Origin: Cristatella mucedo
Taxonomy: Eukaryota > Bryozoa > Phylactolaemata > Cristatellidae
DNA: 64,000 nucleotides
Direction of reading: 5' to 3'
NCBI GenBank assembly: GCA_009760855.2
Contig: WPIO01000095.1
Location: forward strand, 1,025,001-1,089,000
Every line of letters starts with the position of its first letter. The first letter of the stretch is position 1. The translations under genes and the position numbers were made by a program. Under the pieces are notes generated by a model. That model was not told where the DNA came from. It was given only the letters and a program-made list of their open reading frames with translations, and ran no database searches. This document shows positions 1 to 11,263 of this stretch, one piece after another.

Positions 1-2699
1 CCATGCCCAGTGGTGGATCTGCGATGATATCAGCGAGCTGCGGCAGCCAAGCAGCATAGAGGTGCCATGAAAAACTTGGCCGATTGCTGGGAAAAGGCAA
101 ATTCTGATGATTAAGATATTTACTGCCTCATCTGACTCAGACACCAGTACACCACACTTATCCCAGTATCAGTCCTTACTAACTAAAGCAGTTCTCATTG
201 TTTTCAGGAGCAGCTGCAAAATATACTAGAACGTATCTTCCTAAAATGGAAAAAATAATCTAATGAAATATGGTGAACCTTGCTAAAGTGGCACATTTAT
301 TGATTGCTTTTGTCTGTATAATATCAGGAGGATTGCATTTGACAGGCCACAAGGTACTCATTGCTTAAATGTTCATGATTTCTGAAAAATTAGTAAGCTA
401 CGATATTAAGGAGCAGTTGCAACTTGGTACGATGAAAGCAAGGAAGCTGTGTAGTGCCGCTAAGCTGGCGGTTGATTGGGATGATAGAGCCTTAAAAACG
501 CAAGCTTTGAAGAACTAATTTGCTCATGTGAACAGTGTTTCCAGCTTACTTCAATCTAGGCAAGGCTTTAAGTGAGCATTCGGCGGAAGTTATGCCAGCA
601 ACGCTAATCATACACTCAAGCTTTCTAAAAAGTAAAAATTGGGCTGCCTGGAACAGGCTAGCGACCCCCACCTTAGCTGTTTCTCAAGAGTTGTGTGGAC
701 TGATAAATCGTGGTTCGTCATTTTCAATACTGGTAGGAGAGCTATGATAAAGCAGCGTATTAATGAAGCACACTATGATCTGTGCCTTCGGAAGATGGTA
801 AAGTTAGGTGGTGGTGGAGGGATGGCAAGGGGCTGTTGCACTGCAGTATCACCCGAACCTAGCCGCACTGAGGCTATTATGAACCTACACAAATACTTAT
901 GCATGTAAAAATATATCGGTATCCCAACTGCAATCGCCATGACAAGGATATGTTTTATATGCCAACAAGAGAACGATCCCAAGCACAACAAACTGTCGGT
1001 AAGAGAATTTAATACAATGGTCCGGATCACTTGATATCCTCAACTGACTCCACTTGCCATGGCCAGCATGAGCCTTGATTTAAATCGGAGCTTTGGAGCA
1101 AAGTATAGGATCGTCAGCTATTCCAATCACCTCTGGAGATGTCTTATTTGAGGCTCTATGCCAATGCTGGTGAGAAGTTGTTCCGGAATTAAGCACAATA
1201 TTGTGGCCAACCCCCATAGAGGAAGTGAGGGGAAATCGTGTTGGAGCTACTTCCTATTAGCCTTAATAATTTATTAATTAAATATGAATAATGAAGCATA
1301 CATGTTTATCTACCACGGCAGCCGTTTGCCTGTTCAAAGCATTGGTTCCTGAGAACAGTACAGGATAATTTCCAGAGAAAGCCGAGAACTTTCCAGTAAG
1401 TGCTTAAACGAATGGCAGCACCTGTATCAAGTAGGTAGCCACTCGGTTTGTGTCTGCATGTCTCTGCAGCTCGATATTGCTATTAAGATAATCGTGGTGG
1501 TATAATTCAAGTTCTTTTTTTTTAGCGTATTCAACGTATGTAATGCCTTAGCTAATTTCGGTGTGTCGTCGGTGGTGAATGGTGAGAATAGTGATAAGCA
1601 CAGCCAAAGGGGGGGGGGCGCTCGAGGAAGTAGATGAGCAAAGGAGTGAAAAATAACTTTAAGCCAGGAGGCAGCTGGAAAGCAAACAGTCAGAATCAGC
1701 CATGTGAGTGCAGACTCTAGTAAAAAAGTGAAAATAAATTTAAAATGGTTGTGGTCGCAGAATGGCACAGTCTGGGACCTGTATAGCAAAATATCTGTCG
1801 GCAGCGTTCTGTGAAATGAACTAATGAAACGACCAGTTTAATAATACAATATTTGTTTAGCAACCTAATAGAACTAAGTCACATTCTAAGAACTTTACAT
1901 ATGCTATCCTACGTGGTAAAGGATCGTGTCTGTCCACAAGGGAATCCGGAAACAGCAAGTTCAGAATCACCGAAAATCATGTTGCTGCTTTAGAAAAACC
2001 GCATGCCATTTCTTTTCATGTCTATTATTCCATTTGTGTTGTATGGGACGTTCATTTGGGTCGGATGGAACTTTAAAAACAATGTTATCGGTGTTGGGAC
2101 CTCCTGCAGCAAAGGTAGCAGGGTGGTAGCTGTCCGAATGACGGCATGATCGCTTTTCATCCATGGAGAATTGGACTCATTCGGCTGCGCTCGGTTCCTG
2201 AATGGTGCATGCGAGAACGGCATGACCCCTCTTGAGATATGTCCTGCTTAAGTCACGGTCGACGATGGAAGCACACTGGAGTGCATAGGTCCGGGCACGT
2301 GGATACGCACGAGCATACATCACTCACGTGCGGACACACTCATCTTTGCTCACACCTTTGCACGTGCATATTGAGTTTGCCTTTGTAGAGCACGTTTCGT
2401 TGGCCTCACTTGAAAATGTGAGCCATGGCATGCGGCCTGGGACGGCGTGTCTTCTTTCTCGAGTGTCAAAAGGGTGGGAGGGAGGCCCATAGTCTGGAAC
2501 GCACCAACTTCTGGTTGAGCACTGTAGCCTTGCGTTGTTTATGTTTGTCCCCAGCTTCCGGCTTGGTTTTGGGTGCTTCTGTGGATGATGATTTAAGAGG
2601 ATCGCCGCTGTCAGTAATCAGGCAGTGATCGTGCTGCACCGCGTGATTGCAGGTACGCTCGCACTGACAAGCGCACTGCCCGGTCTATCGAATGCACAG
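1..2699. other. 5' flank of the metallopeptidase locus; no gene recognised
   Basis: I see no convincing coding exon here. Short open frames occur on both strands but show no family motif and no paired splice sites. A donor-like AG|GTACGC at 2652/2653 follows a short open stretch. If used, it would leave a 47-bp intron before the first recognised peptidase exon and agree with its phase. That stretch has no ATG, however, and an in-frame stop lies just upstream. The initiating exon and signal peptide of the downstream gene are therefore unresolved. They could lie here or outside the window. Confidence 0.5.
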
Positions 2700-2852
2700 C
2701 TCCAGAGGTGGGAGCACGAGACCGATTTCAAGGGCTTCGCATCAACATTACCTACGATGACATGGAGACGTTCTTCCCAAATGCGATCAATCTCCAAAAA
2801 GTTCGGACGCAGCTGGCTAACGCCGTCAAGCAGCTCTCTGCAACGCTTGCTG
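2700..2852 (+). CDS. Leishmanolysin-like exon A (N-terminal domain)
   Basis: The acceptor is aatgcacag| and the donor is G|gtgagt, and the exon is phase 1 to phase 1 with 50 full codons. It encodes LRINITYDDMET, then FPNAINLQKVRTQLANAV, a strand followed by a helix. This is the pattern that opens the mature N-terminal domain of M8 peptidases. The last base G joins the TG of the next exon to give Val. The exon start is the least certain boundary. The alternative AG at 2705 gives no better reading. Confidence 0.72.
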
Positions 2853-3722
2853 GTGAGTCGCACTCGCCAGCTTTTGTGTGTGCTAACTTCTGCATGCAGT
2901 GTCTGGCCACAGTGATGTGTGAGATTTCATTTGGGGTCGAGTCAGAGCCACTTCATTGCGTAGGGTCGTGCAGTGCCCTTCGGAAGCTACCTCTCGTGCT
3001 CGGCAGGTCACGAGGCTAGGCACTGATGATTTTGGCCAATCGTGCAGCTGTCCAGCTGTTGGTGGCAGCCTACCCCTACACTGTCTGTCCTCTGCCTGGA
3101 ATTATAGCAAGAGCAGAACGATGCTAGCCGGGTGCTTTGCTCACGCGACGTTGCTAGACAGAAATTTGTTTTGCCACGTGGTGGACAAGTGCTATAGACT
3201 TGCCATAGACTAGACAGGCTGGTGCTCGAGGCTGACAACATTATGCTCACTGAAGGGAGGTAGGTAGAAAAGTAATGGTCCAGCAATGCCACCGTCAGCT
3301 TGTGTAGCCGCTATCATGTGCTCTCACTCGGCTATGAGAATGCCCTTGCTTTTTACCCGAGGAAGTGCTCAGGTAATAAACACAGTGAAGCCTTGCTGGG
3401 CAATGCATTCAAAAGCAGATTGGAGTCTTGTGTTTCAATAGTTGCTAAAGCACTAGTTTCATGGCATTGCCATTTATCATGGTGTCTGCTTTTTGTCACG
3501 GCCCCATTTTGGATGCTGCTACCAGCACCAGTGGCATCGCCAGTTGTACCGAAAATCTCGGAAAGGGGGTAAGGGTTGGGATGATTAAAGTCTGCAGCAA
3601 AGCAGTGGTCTTGCAATGGTAGCTTGGCGCTGGTGTCTATTTTAGCCCCAAAGTAACAGCCGGGGACGCTGTTACTTCGTTCTGGAAATGAGTTGAGTGG
3701 CAGGCAAGGGCAGGGTTGAATT

Positions 3723-3780
<58 letters not shown>
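3723..3780. repeat. (CAG)n trinucleotide microsatellite
   Basis: About 19 perfect CAG/GCA units are seen directly. The array lies in an intron and no open exon surrounds it. Confidence 0.97.
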
Positions 3781-3781
<1 letters not shown>

Positions 3782-4074
3782 TGTGGGAAACGCACTGCGC
3801 TCAGAGGAGGTTTTTAGTCGATGGGTGAAGATGTAAAGGCCTGCAAAACCTGCTTGGCAAGCCTTTCCATAGAGACGTGACCAGCCAAGTTATCTTATCG
3901 AGCCATTCCTCCCCATCCGGCCAGCAGCACATAGAGCACAGGCAGTGGCTGGCATGGTCCGTGGCTTTTGGTAGAGGCTAGTGGCCAGATGCCCCTCACG
4001 ACGACTCTGGTAACGACCCTTCCCCGGTGGAAGCTAAGGCCGGCAGGGGTCTGGACACCTGTCTGATGTGCCTA

Positions 4075-4130
4075 CTGGTCTTAGCCCAGGAGTAAGGTGC
4101 TTGCACTTAACAGCTGCTTGTGTCTGCCCA
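4075..4130 (+). mobile_element. Head fragment of a tRNA-derived SINE (family A)
   Basis: The stretch cttagcccaggagtaaggtg matches the A-box head of the better family A copies, but the B box and tail are not recognisable, so this is a 5' fragment at most. Confidence 0.4.
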
Positions 4131-4260
4131 CCCAGGCTATGGTTTCCAGTCATGCAGCAGCAGAAATCTTTACTGCAGGCTACCAGCAGGTGATGGCCTT
4201 TTCTGCTTTTATAAATGTTTGTATGTATACCGTGGAAATATATGCATATACATATACATA

Positions 4261-4263
4261 CAT

Positions 4264-4294
<31 letters not shown>

Positions 4295-4330
4295 TATGTG
4301 CGCGCACACACACACACACATGCACACACA
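4261..4330. repeat. (CA)n microsatellite with CG interruption
   Basis: An alternating CA run is broken by a short tgcgcgc segment. The open frames of Thr-His or Cys-Val repeats over it are artefacts. Confidence 0.95.
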
Positions 4331-4369
4331 TAAGAACAGGTCACTGCTTGTGGACTGACTTTGCTGAGC

Positions 4370-4490
4370 CATAGTAGTTCCGTCACAAAAGACACCGCTG
4401 TGCCATCTTGCCGTTTGACCGAAGTGCCCATCTTGCCATGTGATGCAAATGCGCCATCTTTCGGTGTGACGAACTTTCTCACTTTAGTTA
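4370..4490. repeat. Short tandem array (~25 bp, about three units) of a dispersed repeat
   Basis: Three diverged units each contain a ccatctt(t/g) core followed by a tgac/tgat stretch. The last unit, together with the following 'ctcactttagttagt', matches a segment near 36970-37025, so this is a dispersed repeat rather than unique intron. Confidence 0.5.
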
Positions 4491-4565
4491 GTGTGTGTGT
4501 GTGTGCGTGCGTGCATGTATACACATACACGTATATATACACACATACGATATGTATATATTGAT

Positions 4566-4597
<32 letters not shown>

Positions 4598-4646
4598 GCG
4601 CGCGCACGCACGCGCACACACACACACACACACATATATATATGTA
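4490..4646. repeat. GT- and CA-rich compound microsatellite
   Basis: A (GT)n run at about 4490-4515 is followed by AT/AC-rich sequence. A long (CA)n run with a (CG)n interruption covers about 4570-4634. Confidence 0.93.
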
Positions 4647-4839
4647 AACACAGCATTAAAAAAAGTATTGCAGCGTGGCTAACATTCCCGTAATAGCTTC
4701 TTGTTGGCTTAGCAGTTGCATTTTCTTCAATGACATGTATGTAAGAGCTGTGCATAGCATGTGCAAGTGATTGTTAAAGGCAAACAGAACAAATCCAATA
4801 TCATGGTGTTTTTTAGAAGTATCACGGTGGTTCTGAGAA

Positions 4840-5393
4840 GTTTAAAATTATATCGCCCCATCGTGATTTATGATGGCCTTTCTTGCTTGCTTTGGCATGG
4901 AGTCGACAAGCCTTTTTGTTGTCTCCTCGTGTGTGCTGTTCCACCATGCCTGCATTTGTTAGAGCATGGCGGCAACTGAAGCAGGCCGACCACCACGCCT
5001 TAGCTGCGGGTCTTTATCGTCCCATAAATGTTCAATTGGGTTTAGATTGCAGATTGGATGGGCCATTGCATTGATAACACACCGGACTCGGCTAAGAAGC
5101 ATTTTACCGACCTTGCAGTGTGCTCGGGGTCGGTATCTTATTGCCAAATGAGTTATCTCCAAGTAGTTAACTGGCGTTAGGCGGTCCAAATTTTCTAGAA
5201 CCACTGTAATGTTCACGGTTTGGTACGTCATACTCTCAATGTGATGCAGTGCCCCAACCCCAACAATTGCTATGGTTATGAATAGGTAGTGGCATTTGAC
5301 TGACCGGACGGCTCCCCTGCATGATCTGCCGGTTGCTTTCTGTAGGCATGGGAAGATTGACTGGTCAGATAAAGCCAGTAACTCCCCACTCAT
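4840..5393 (-). pseudogene. Decayed Tc1/mariner transposase, C-terminal half
   Basis: The minus-strand reading contains NLNPIEHLWD, the hallmark third catalytic acid block of the Tc1 DDE transposase. It is preceded by a stretch resembling the family's G.G.L..I.G.M.....Y..VLE segment. After an in-frame stop at about 4959, the same frame continues with a Trp-containing helix and a SMP block typical of the Tc1 C terminus. The expected second-aspartate block (QDNA.PH) is corrupted to RYRPRAH. No N-terminal DNA-binding domain was found and no terminal inverted repeats could be fixed by eye. The copy is non-functional and sits inside intron A-B. Confidence 0.85.
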
Positions 5394-5554
5394 CCTTGCA
5401 CTTGGACATATTGTTCTTCTGGCAAGATACGCTGCATGTAGTGCTAGCTGTCGGAAGTGCTACTGGATGCAGCAAATGCAGAGGCAGAAGAACGCCCACT
5501 ATGCATGCCTTAACAGTGGGCTCGCGCACACGCCAAGGCATTTTGTCGTTGCAG

Positions 5555-5634
5555 TGTATCCTGTTATCGGCAACCTCGTGCTGCCACGTCTCACCGACTG
5601 CTCTCATCCGAGCCAAGATGGGTGCGCATGCTTC
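5555..5634 (+). CDS. Leishmanolysin-like exon B (GNL block)
   Basis: The acceptor is ttttgtcgttgcag| and the donor is TTC|gtacgg, phase 1 to 0. The exon reads VYPVIGNLVLPRLTDC then HPSQDGCACF. V.PV.GNL is a strongly conserved segment of the M8 N-terminal domain, followed in the family by cysteines as here. The first codon is completed by the G ending exon A. The open frame continues well past the donor in GC-rich sequence, so the donor choice rests on the phase match with exon C. Confidence 0.8.
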
Positions 5635-6324
5635 GTACGGCCGGCCTCCCCTCCTGCCATATCGTGCTGGGCAGGCGCAGCTGCTCCATCTTCCAGTGTC
5701 TTGCTGCAGCTGCAGTCGACATCGGCTTCGGTTCGCTCCCGTCGACATCGGCTGCTTCTCGTGCTGCTGCTGCAGTCGCTTCTGCTAGCGCTGTGGCTGT
5801 TGCGCATTGGGCATCAGGCTGAAGCGGGAAGCTGTGCATGCAGACTCTCTGCTCTTCCCTGTGCAGTCTCTGATCTACCATGCACAGTCTTTGCACATGC
5901 CTGTGCACTCGCAGCGTCCGACTTTGGCTAACTAAGATGGCATGCTTGCTAAGGAGCCATGCACGGGTGCCTGTGACTTGGCTGCTCCTTTACCTCTGGT
6001 GAATAGTGTTTGGAGGCAGCACTACGTTTTTTGAAAAGTGACCCGTCATTTACACGTAGGTTGTAGTGATGATTTGTGCCAGATGAAGCCAGCTCTGATC
6101 ATTTTGCATAGCCAAAAAGGCTCTCAGGAGGTATCTCAGAGTACTACAAGCCAGGTGTAGAGGTATTTCTTTTGAACTGCATCCAAATTACTGCTAAAAG
6201 GTTGGTAATAATCGAATGAGATGGGGACGGGACTGTGAATAAACTTAGCAAGCAATGGAGTCGGGTGGTCCATATGATTTTGAACGTGTTCGTGTGCATA
6301 TACAGTAAAGGTCAGCTGATTGAA

Positions 6325-6475
6325 CAGCCTCATTAATGCAACGGCAAGAAGAGCCTTAGCTTCTAATCACTCTCATATACAGTCAGCAATAAAGCACTGC
6401 CTTCTGAATTCGAATTCTGAATTCGAACACACGATCCGGGTCGTGAAGTGCTAGCACCTTACCCTGGGCTCAGAC
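6325..6475 (-). mobile_element. tRNA-derived SINE, family A
   Basis: Read on the minus strand, it has an A-box-like 'gtctgagcccagggtaagg' head. A B-box-like gtgttcgaattc follows, then the family tail with 'ctcttcttgcc' and 'aatgaggctgtt'. The B-box region carries a short duplicated ttcgaattc. This copy is diverged. Confidence 0.75.
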
Positions 6476-6794
6476 GCATGTGTGCTTGGTTCTACCCATG
6501 GTCTCTCTTGCTGCAAGGCATAAAGCACCTTGCAGATTGTGACCTCATAGTACAGCTGGTCTATGAAACAACCTGATGCTCGTTGCAACCACCAACCAAT
6601 TGCGGATTCAGGATTTTCATATAGGCGGGGAAGACCTTCAAAGTTTTTATTTAGGGAGCACGACCCGCACAATTTTCATGTAGGCGGCTAGAAATGCAAT
6701 TGATGAACAATTTTAGTGCAAAATCATAGTGTTTATTTGACACGAACTCGGTGGTTGTTCATCAGGTGGAATTAAGACATAATTTTTGTCTTTG

Positions 6795-6900
6795 GTGACG
6801 GTCGGGGTGTAGAAATAGGGGGCCGACCCAGTTTGTTGCCCCCCCCCCTGTGAGAAGGACTAGTGCCCCCTGCCCCCATCTGGCTCCGCCACTGCTTCCA
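6795..6900 (-). repeat. Dispersed repeat starting 'gcagtggcggagccaga'
   Basis: The reverse complement begins gcagtggcggagccaga, then runs of G and a caacaaactggg segment. The same order recurs on the + strand at 24334-24440. The cagtggcggagcc start resembles ends of some hAT-type DNA transposons, but no matching opposite end was seen. Confidence 0.55.
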
Positions 6901-7639
6901 AAGGCATCTTTATGGTGAAGTGGGATGCTCACACCATTGACAGCTTCTGCGTCTTTGAATGACCTGCTGCTCACAATACGCTTTCGCTAGGGTGTCCCGG
7001 CATACTGCTTGATCATGCAAAGCTGAATGCTGCATCCCCTAGGCTGCAACCTGCTAATGCTGCTTGAGCTGCAGTCTGGCTTCTTCACCGAGGCTTTGGA
7101 AAGTATACGGGATGGAGGGGAGACCGGTAAGACATTCGAGCGAGAAGAAGTCGTGATAGATGGGCCATGAATGCACAGTAAGATTGATGAGGAGTACGTA
7201 TCAGTATGCATTTGGCTAGCTCGCCGAAAAGGTCACTAGGTATGAGGCTGACTTTGATTCGGTTAAGGAGATGGTTGATGGTTGACAGCAGCATTACTTG
7301 ATTGTGCATCGGTGATTGCACTACTTTTTATGGAAGCTAGACTTGCCCTAAGCTTTGATGGATTGCTACGACTTTCAATAATTCTCTAACGCCAGTCGAT
7401 GGATTGTGAATCCTGATGTTTTGGTATGCTTTTTAAGCTTTATGTAGTATTACTAGCTAGATTAACATTTGCGGGAAAACTATAGGCTCTCTTGGCTAGT
7501 GCATACACTGTACTTAGTCAGAGAAGCAAACTCGGCACAATATCGGCTAGTGGCGTCTTGTAGCATCGTACCAAAGAGGGCAAGTTTGCTGGAGTATTGA
7601 ACAGAAGTGGCAAGGAAAATAGTTTTTACGAATAACTTC

Positions 7640-8110
7640 ATTCAGAGGGTTCTTATGATTTTGCGTTTAGCTGACAATTTTTTATTCCAAAGTGGATACA
7701 TTCTACACAGAGATAGAGATCCCGATATGGTCAGATATGCAGCAATTGGTAATCGTAGGAGTTGGCAGTGTACAATCAAGCAATAATATCTAATCGAGAG
7801 TGTAACTTTTGATGTGAGTAGGGCCATGGACACGAGCCACGGCAGAACATAATGAATAAGCCACAGAGTGAAATTTGGTATGTTGAGCGTCAATTGGCAT
7901 ATCCAAATGAAAGTTGAAATTCATGAGTATAAGGAAGGGACGATTTCTGGATGGCAGAGTTGAAATTAGATTGGAGAAAGAATACAGCAAGTTTTGAAAT
8001 GGGGTGATTGATTCAGGGCCACTGTTAACAGCAAACATGTGGAGGGACTCAAAGTAAGAAATTTGAAGGATGCTCATAAATAAATCAAGGGCATTATCAC
8101 GTACCATGTC
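7640..8110 (-). pseudogene. CR1/L2-like LINE remnant: endonuclease domain
   Basis: The minus-strand frames contain FLILMNFNFHLDMP followed by DAQHTKFHS and then HGPTHIKSYTLD. These match the GDFN and THxxGHTLDL blocks of the apurinic endonuclease domain of CR1/L2-clade retrotransposons. The expected GD of GDFN is MN here, and the frame shifts near 7790-7890, so the copy is dead. A weakly similar segment occurs at 63530-63660. Confidence 0.8.
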
Positions 8111-8545
8111 ATGTATCAGTATGAGTTAATTGCATATGGAACATGCAATCCTGAAGCACATTTAAGGGGGCCTCTTAGGATTGTAGAATGCAAAATGACT
8201 GTTAAGCTCTACTTCTGAGTTATGCACTGCAATGCTCGAGCAAGATCTTGCTTGGGGGCTTAAAACAATGCAAGAAATACTGTAGATTTGCCCCTTATTC
8301 CCTCTCTTACTTCACCTGGGCTTCACTTTGCAGGTAGCTTGATGGAGGCAGGAATTTGCATAATTTTTTTCAATTCCCTCTCATACTTCACCTGGGCTTC
8401 CTGCAGGAGATAACCTATTCAAGAACCCTGGTAGAGGCAGTGGCGTCCAGGAATGCGTTTGAACGGCAACTGCGCAAGTATAGCAAGCATGCGGGAGAGT
8501 ACCGAATATCTTGTTCACCTAAGAGCCACTGCAGCTGTAATTAAA

Positions 8546-8670
8546 TTGATTTAACAGCCTCATTTATATAGCAATAGAAGAGCTTCGACAGCTATCACCA
8601 ATGCTTGCAGCTACCAATAAAGGATCGCCCACTGCAGGATTCGAACACACGACCTCGATCGTGAATAGCC
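8546..8670 (-). mobile_element. tRNA-derived SINE, family A
   Basis: On the minus strand, a B-box-like gtgttcgaatcctgcagtgg is followed by 'gatcctttattg' and the tail 'ctcttctattgctatataaa' with 'atgaggctgttaaat'. The head is truncated or mutated before the A box. Confidence 0.8.
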
Positions 8671-8744
8671 GATGGCTATGCGCATGCATATGCTGACAGG
8701 ACGGATGGGACGGAAGCATATGCCGATAAAAAAACCTTAGCTAA

Positions 8745-8905
8745 TTTAACAGCCTCATTTGTATAGCAGCAGAAGAGCATTGACGTCTATCACAACTGCT
8801 TGCAGTTGGCAATAAAGGATCACCCACTACAGGATTCGAAGTCACGACCCCAATCGTGAAGAGTGAGCACCTTACCTCCTGGGCTATCACGCCGTTGAGG
8901 CTGCT
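8745..8905 (-). mobile_element. tRNA-derived SINE, family A, well preserved
   Basis: The minus strand begins with gatagcccaggaggtaaggt (A-box region). A B-box-like gacttcgaatcctgtagtgg and 'gatcctttattgcc' follow. Next come a 'gcaagcagttgtgatag' motif and the tail ending atgaggctgttaaat. It lies in the same orientation as the copy at 8546-8670, about 75 bp away, so two independent insertions or a segmental duplication are possible. Confidence 0.85.
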
Positions 8906-9059
8906 CTTGTGGATGCACTTGCCGACAGGATGGTAGCACATACAGCAAGCGTTTTATGCTTGTGAGTATGGATTGTTTGACATGGTATGGACAGAAAAAC
9001 ATGCGCTTTAGTTAAGCAGGTCTAGCTGTCTCAGCTTCCGAGTTCGACGTTCGTCGGAG

Positions 9060-9470
9060 CTTTGTAGTTTGGAGAATTTTACACGGGTCAGATAACGATA
9101 GTCTTGCTTGAATTTCGTGCATTTGGAGATGTCAAAGCAGGGTGTCACGAATTTATGGACCAGCTTGGCCCATGGTATGCTTGTCTAGCAACCTCAAGTT
9201 TTCAATTTAAATCACTGAAAGTAAAACTTTACTGCAGGGCTAACCATATTGTCTTGTGAAAGGTCACTTTCGAATGGGCCACTCTGATTGCTTGCGTATG
9301 CCGCAGGAGATATCCTGATGGGTTTTCCAATTTTCGAGTAACACTAGGTTTGCCCATAACTGGTAAGTTGTTTTTATTGTCACGGACTTTGAGAAAGTTT
9401 GCTGCCATTTGAGTGCGAATGTCAGCGATAAATGTTGCGAGGGCGGTAAGAGTTTTTGCCATGCTGAAAA
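9060..9470 (-). pseudogene. CR1/L2-like LINE remnant: reverse transcriptase fragment
   Basis: On the minus strand, ANFLKVRDNKNNLPVMG is a decayed version of the NFLKLNDDKTELLLIG thumb-proximal block seen intact at about 13360. Downstream (lower coordinates) the DNA matches the LINE at 35285-36165, around the 'gggatgtcacgaat..tggacca' segment. Several frameshifts are present. Confidence 0.7.
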
Positions 9471-10856
9471 GGCAAGGAGGAATAAAAGCACCAGTGTATC
9501 ATCCATCTACATGAAAATGAATGCTTCGTGTGCGTGTGTGTGTGTCCCTGAATGTGAGTTAGTAAGTGTCTGTAGATGTGAGTGTTTGTATATGAGTGTG
9601 TGAATGTGCATGGGCAGTTAGGCATATTACGAGGAAACATTTAGGGAATTAGGATATCACCTTGGTAGCTGAGTTAGTGCTGGGCTTAGGTACTTGTTAT
9701 TGTGAGGTAGTCAGGGACAGATTTGTGTAAAGGCTCTTAAGTTGACTAACTGTGGTGTAAATGTCAATGCTCTAGACATGTACTTCTGCCTATGTCATGC
9801 ATGTGAGAATAGCTTGCAGCTTAGAAATTAGGAGCCTGAAAGTCGTATGCTCGAGTACTAGAAAAGCCTTAGCTGAAAGAAGACAGAGGAGCAATCAAAC
9901 CTGGTACCTCCCAATTGCTGGTCGTGCGACTTAGCCAGTGCCGTTGGTATGAAAATAGTTGTTACCTTTCGCTGACAGTGGTAGCAGTCTTTCGAAATGA
10001 AAACATTTGTGACCACTTGATGAGGATTTCGACTTGACTAGCAATCGGAAAGTCTGTAGTTGTCAAAACCTGCCAGGTAAATGTAGATAGGTAAGCCAGT
10101 AGAAGAATGGCTGTGTAAAAAGGAAAGCTGATTTTAATCTATAAAACATGGCTAGTACGTCAACTTTGCAAAGCTAAGCAGATGTGACCCCATACGCCTC
10201 GAGGGTCACTGTCTAAGCACAAGTGCAGTATATCGGAGATAGAAACATCGCTGTTGAAACAGCAGCCCTGATGTGGAAAGTACACTTAAGTATTCTGCAC
10301 ACCACGGCCATTGCAGCTCAAGGAAAAAAAAGCACACTCAGATTAAACTCGTCGGCAGACGGCACAGTCCAAGCTGACCATGCACGTGCAACCTGAGGCG
10401 CTCGAGGAAAAAGAAGCAGCAGAGCTGAGCTGTTTGTTATTCGGCCTTACTACCCAAGTCTTTTCCTGGCAGTGATCGAGCGATGTGTTTTACCAGGCCA
10501 CCAAAGCTCGGGCTGCCAGACTGCGTCCTGCTCTATCTCGTTGTGCCATGCAAGCACATCGTTGGCCAACAGCCAATGGCTTATAGACTTTGATGTGCTT
10601 ACCCTTGAGTGCGTTTTTTATCTGCCTTGTGTAATTCCGGTCCCGTGTGACTGCACGCTGTTGGTTGGTATCCTGGCTGTCTGGCCAGCATGCCATGGCC
10701 GCTTTTCGTTTACCGTGTTTTGCTTGTAGATGCCCGCAACAGTGTGGGCAGGACCCGGCAATTACGGTGAGCTTTTAGCAAGTGTCTCTCCAAATTGCAC
10801 TGCATCGACGGGAGTGCTGGAGCTCATTTTAGTTGGATTCTTGTTTTCTTTTAAAG

Positions 10857-10967
10857 ATTCCCTATTGGTATCTGGAGTCAAGTAATGGTTCGGCTGGCAT
10901 CAGTGGAGGAGGCATTCCTGAGGCTGACATTGTGATCTTTGTTTCGGGAAGCACGAGCAGTTACTGT
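10857..10967 (+). CDS. Leishmanolysin-like exon C (IPEADIV block)
   Basis: The acceptor is tttcttttaaag| and the donor is TGT|gtgcgt, phase 0 to 0, 37 codons. It contains GGGIPEADIVIFVSG, matching the family's (P/G)xP.AD.V.YV strand that precedes the VLAWA block. Upstream phase agrees with exon B and downstream phase with exon D. Coding continues in frame past the donor for a few codons, but only this donor joins the next exon in register. Confidence 0.8.
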
Positions 10968-11074
10968 GTGCGTATTGCGTGCACATCCTCTTGTGAATGT
11001 AGCATGCTTGGCGCACGTTGCTGACCTCTGCCGAAGTGGCTATTGTTCTAGCTCTCTGCCCTTCGATCGTGCTT

Positions 11075-11155
11075 CCTTTGCAGCAAATGTAAAGTGCCTA
11101 GAAAGAGATCGAGTTTTCTGATGGCGCTGTATCAAATGCATTATTATTGTTATTG
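11075..11155 (+). repeat. LINE 3' tail fragment (CR1/L2-like)
   Basis: The stretch gcaaatgtaaagtgcctaga, then agagatcgagtt..ctg..ggcgctgtatcaaatg and an ATT-rich end, is the local LINE's 3' terminus. Only the tail is present, in the 292-bp intron between exons C and D (10968-11263). Confidence 0.85.
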
Positions 11156-11263
11156 CATCCTGTGATGTTAGAACGTCAGTGTGTACCTGGTAGTGCATGG
11201 GCAACCATCAGATTATGCACGGCCCAAGTACTGACTTGCTCATTGTGCTTTTGACCGCTTCAG

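Larger units (their letters stand above)
2853..5554 (+). other. Intron between peptidase exons A and B
   Basis: This 2.7-kb stretch holds no further recognisable exon. It contains a CAG-type trinucleotide array (3723-3780), two CA-rich arrays, a SINE-head fragment near 4080, a small ~25-bp tandem repeat (4380-4480) and a decayed Tc1/mariner transposase on the minus strand (4840-5393). Confidence 0.6.
5635..10856 (+). other. Intron between peptidase exons B and C
   Basis: This 5.2-kb stretch contains three family A SINEs, a LINE endonuclease remnant (7640-8110), a LINE RT remnant (9060-9470), a copy of the 'gtggcggagccaga' dispersed repeat (~6800-6900, inverted) and short GT-rich sequence near 9535. 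I saw no further peptidase exon. Confidence 0.55.

Noticed and set aside
3723..3780. CAG array as a polyglutamine-coding exon
   Set aside because: No open frame with splice sites surrounds it.
4180..4755. 191-codon minus-strand Cys-Val-rich frame
   Set aside because: It is the translation of two (CA)n arrays and their flanks.
5296..5931. 211-codon + strand frame as a single long coding exon
   Set aside because: Only 5555-5634 carries family motifs and in-phase splice sites. The rest overlaps antisense transposase and GC-rich intron.
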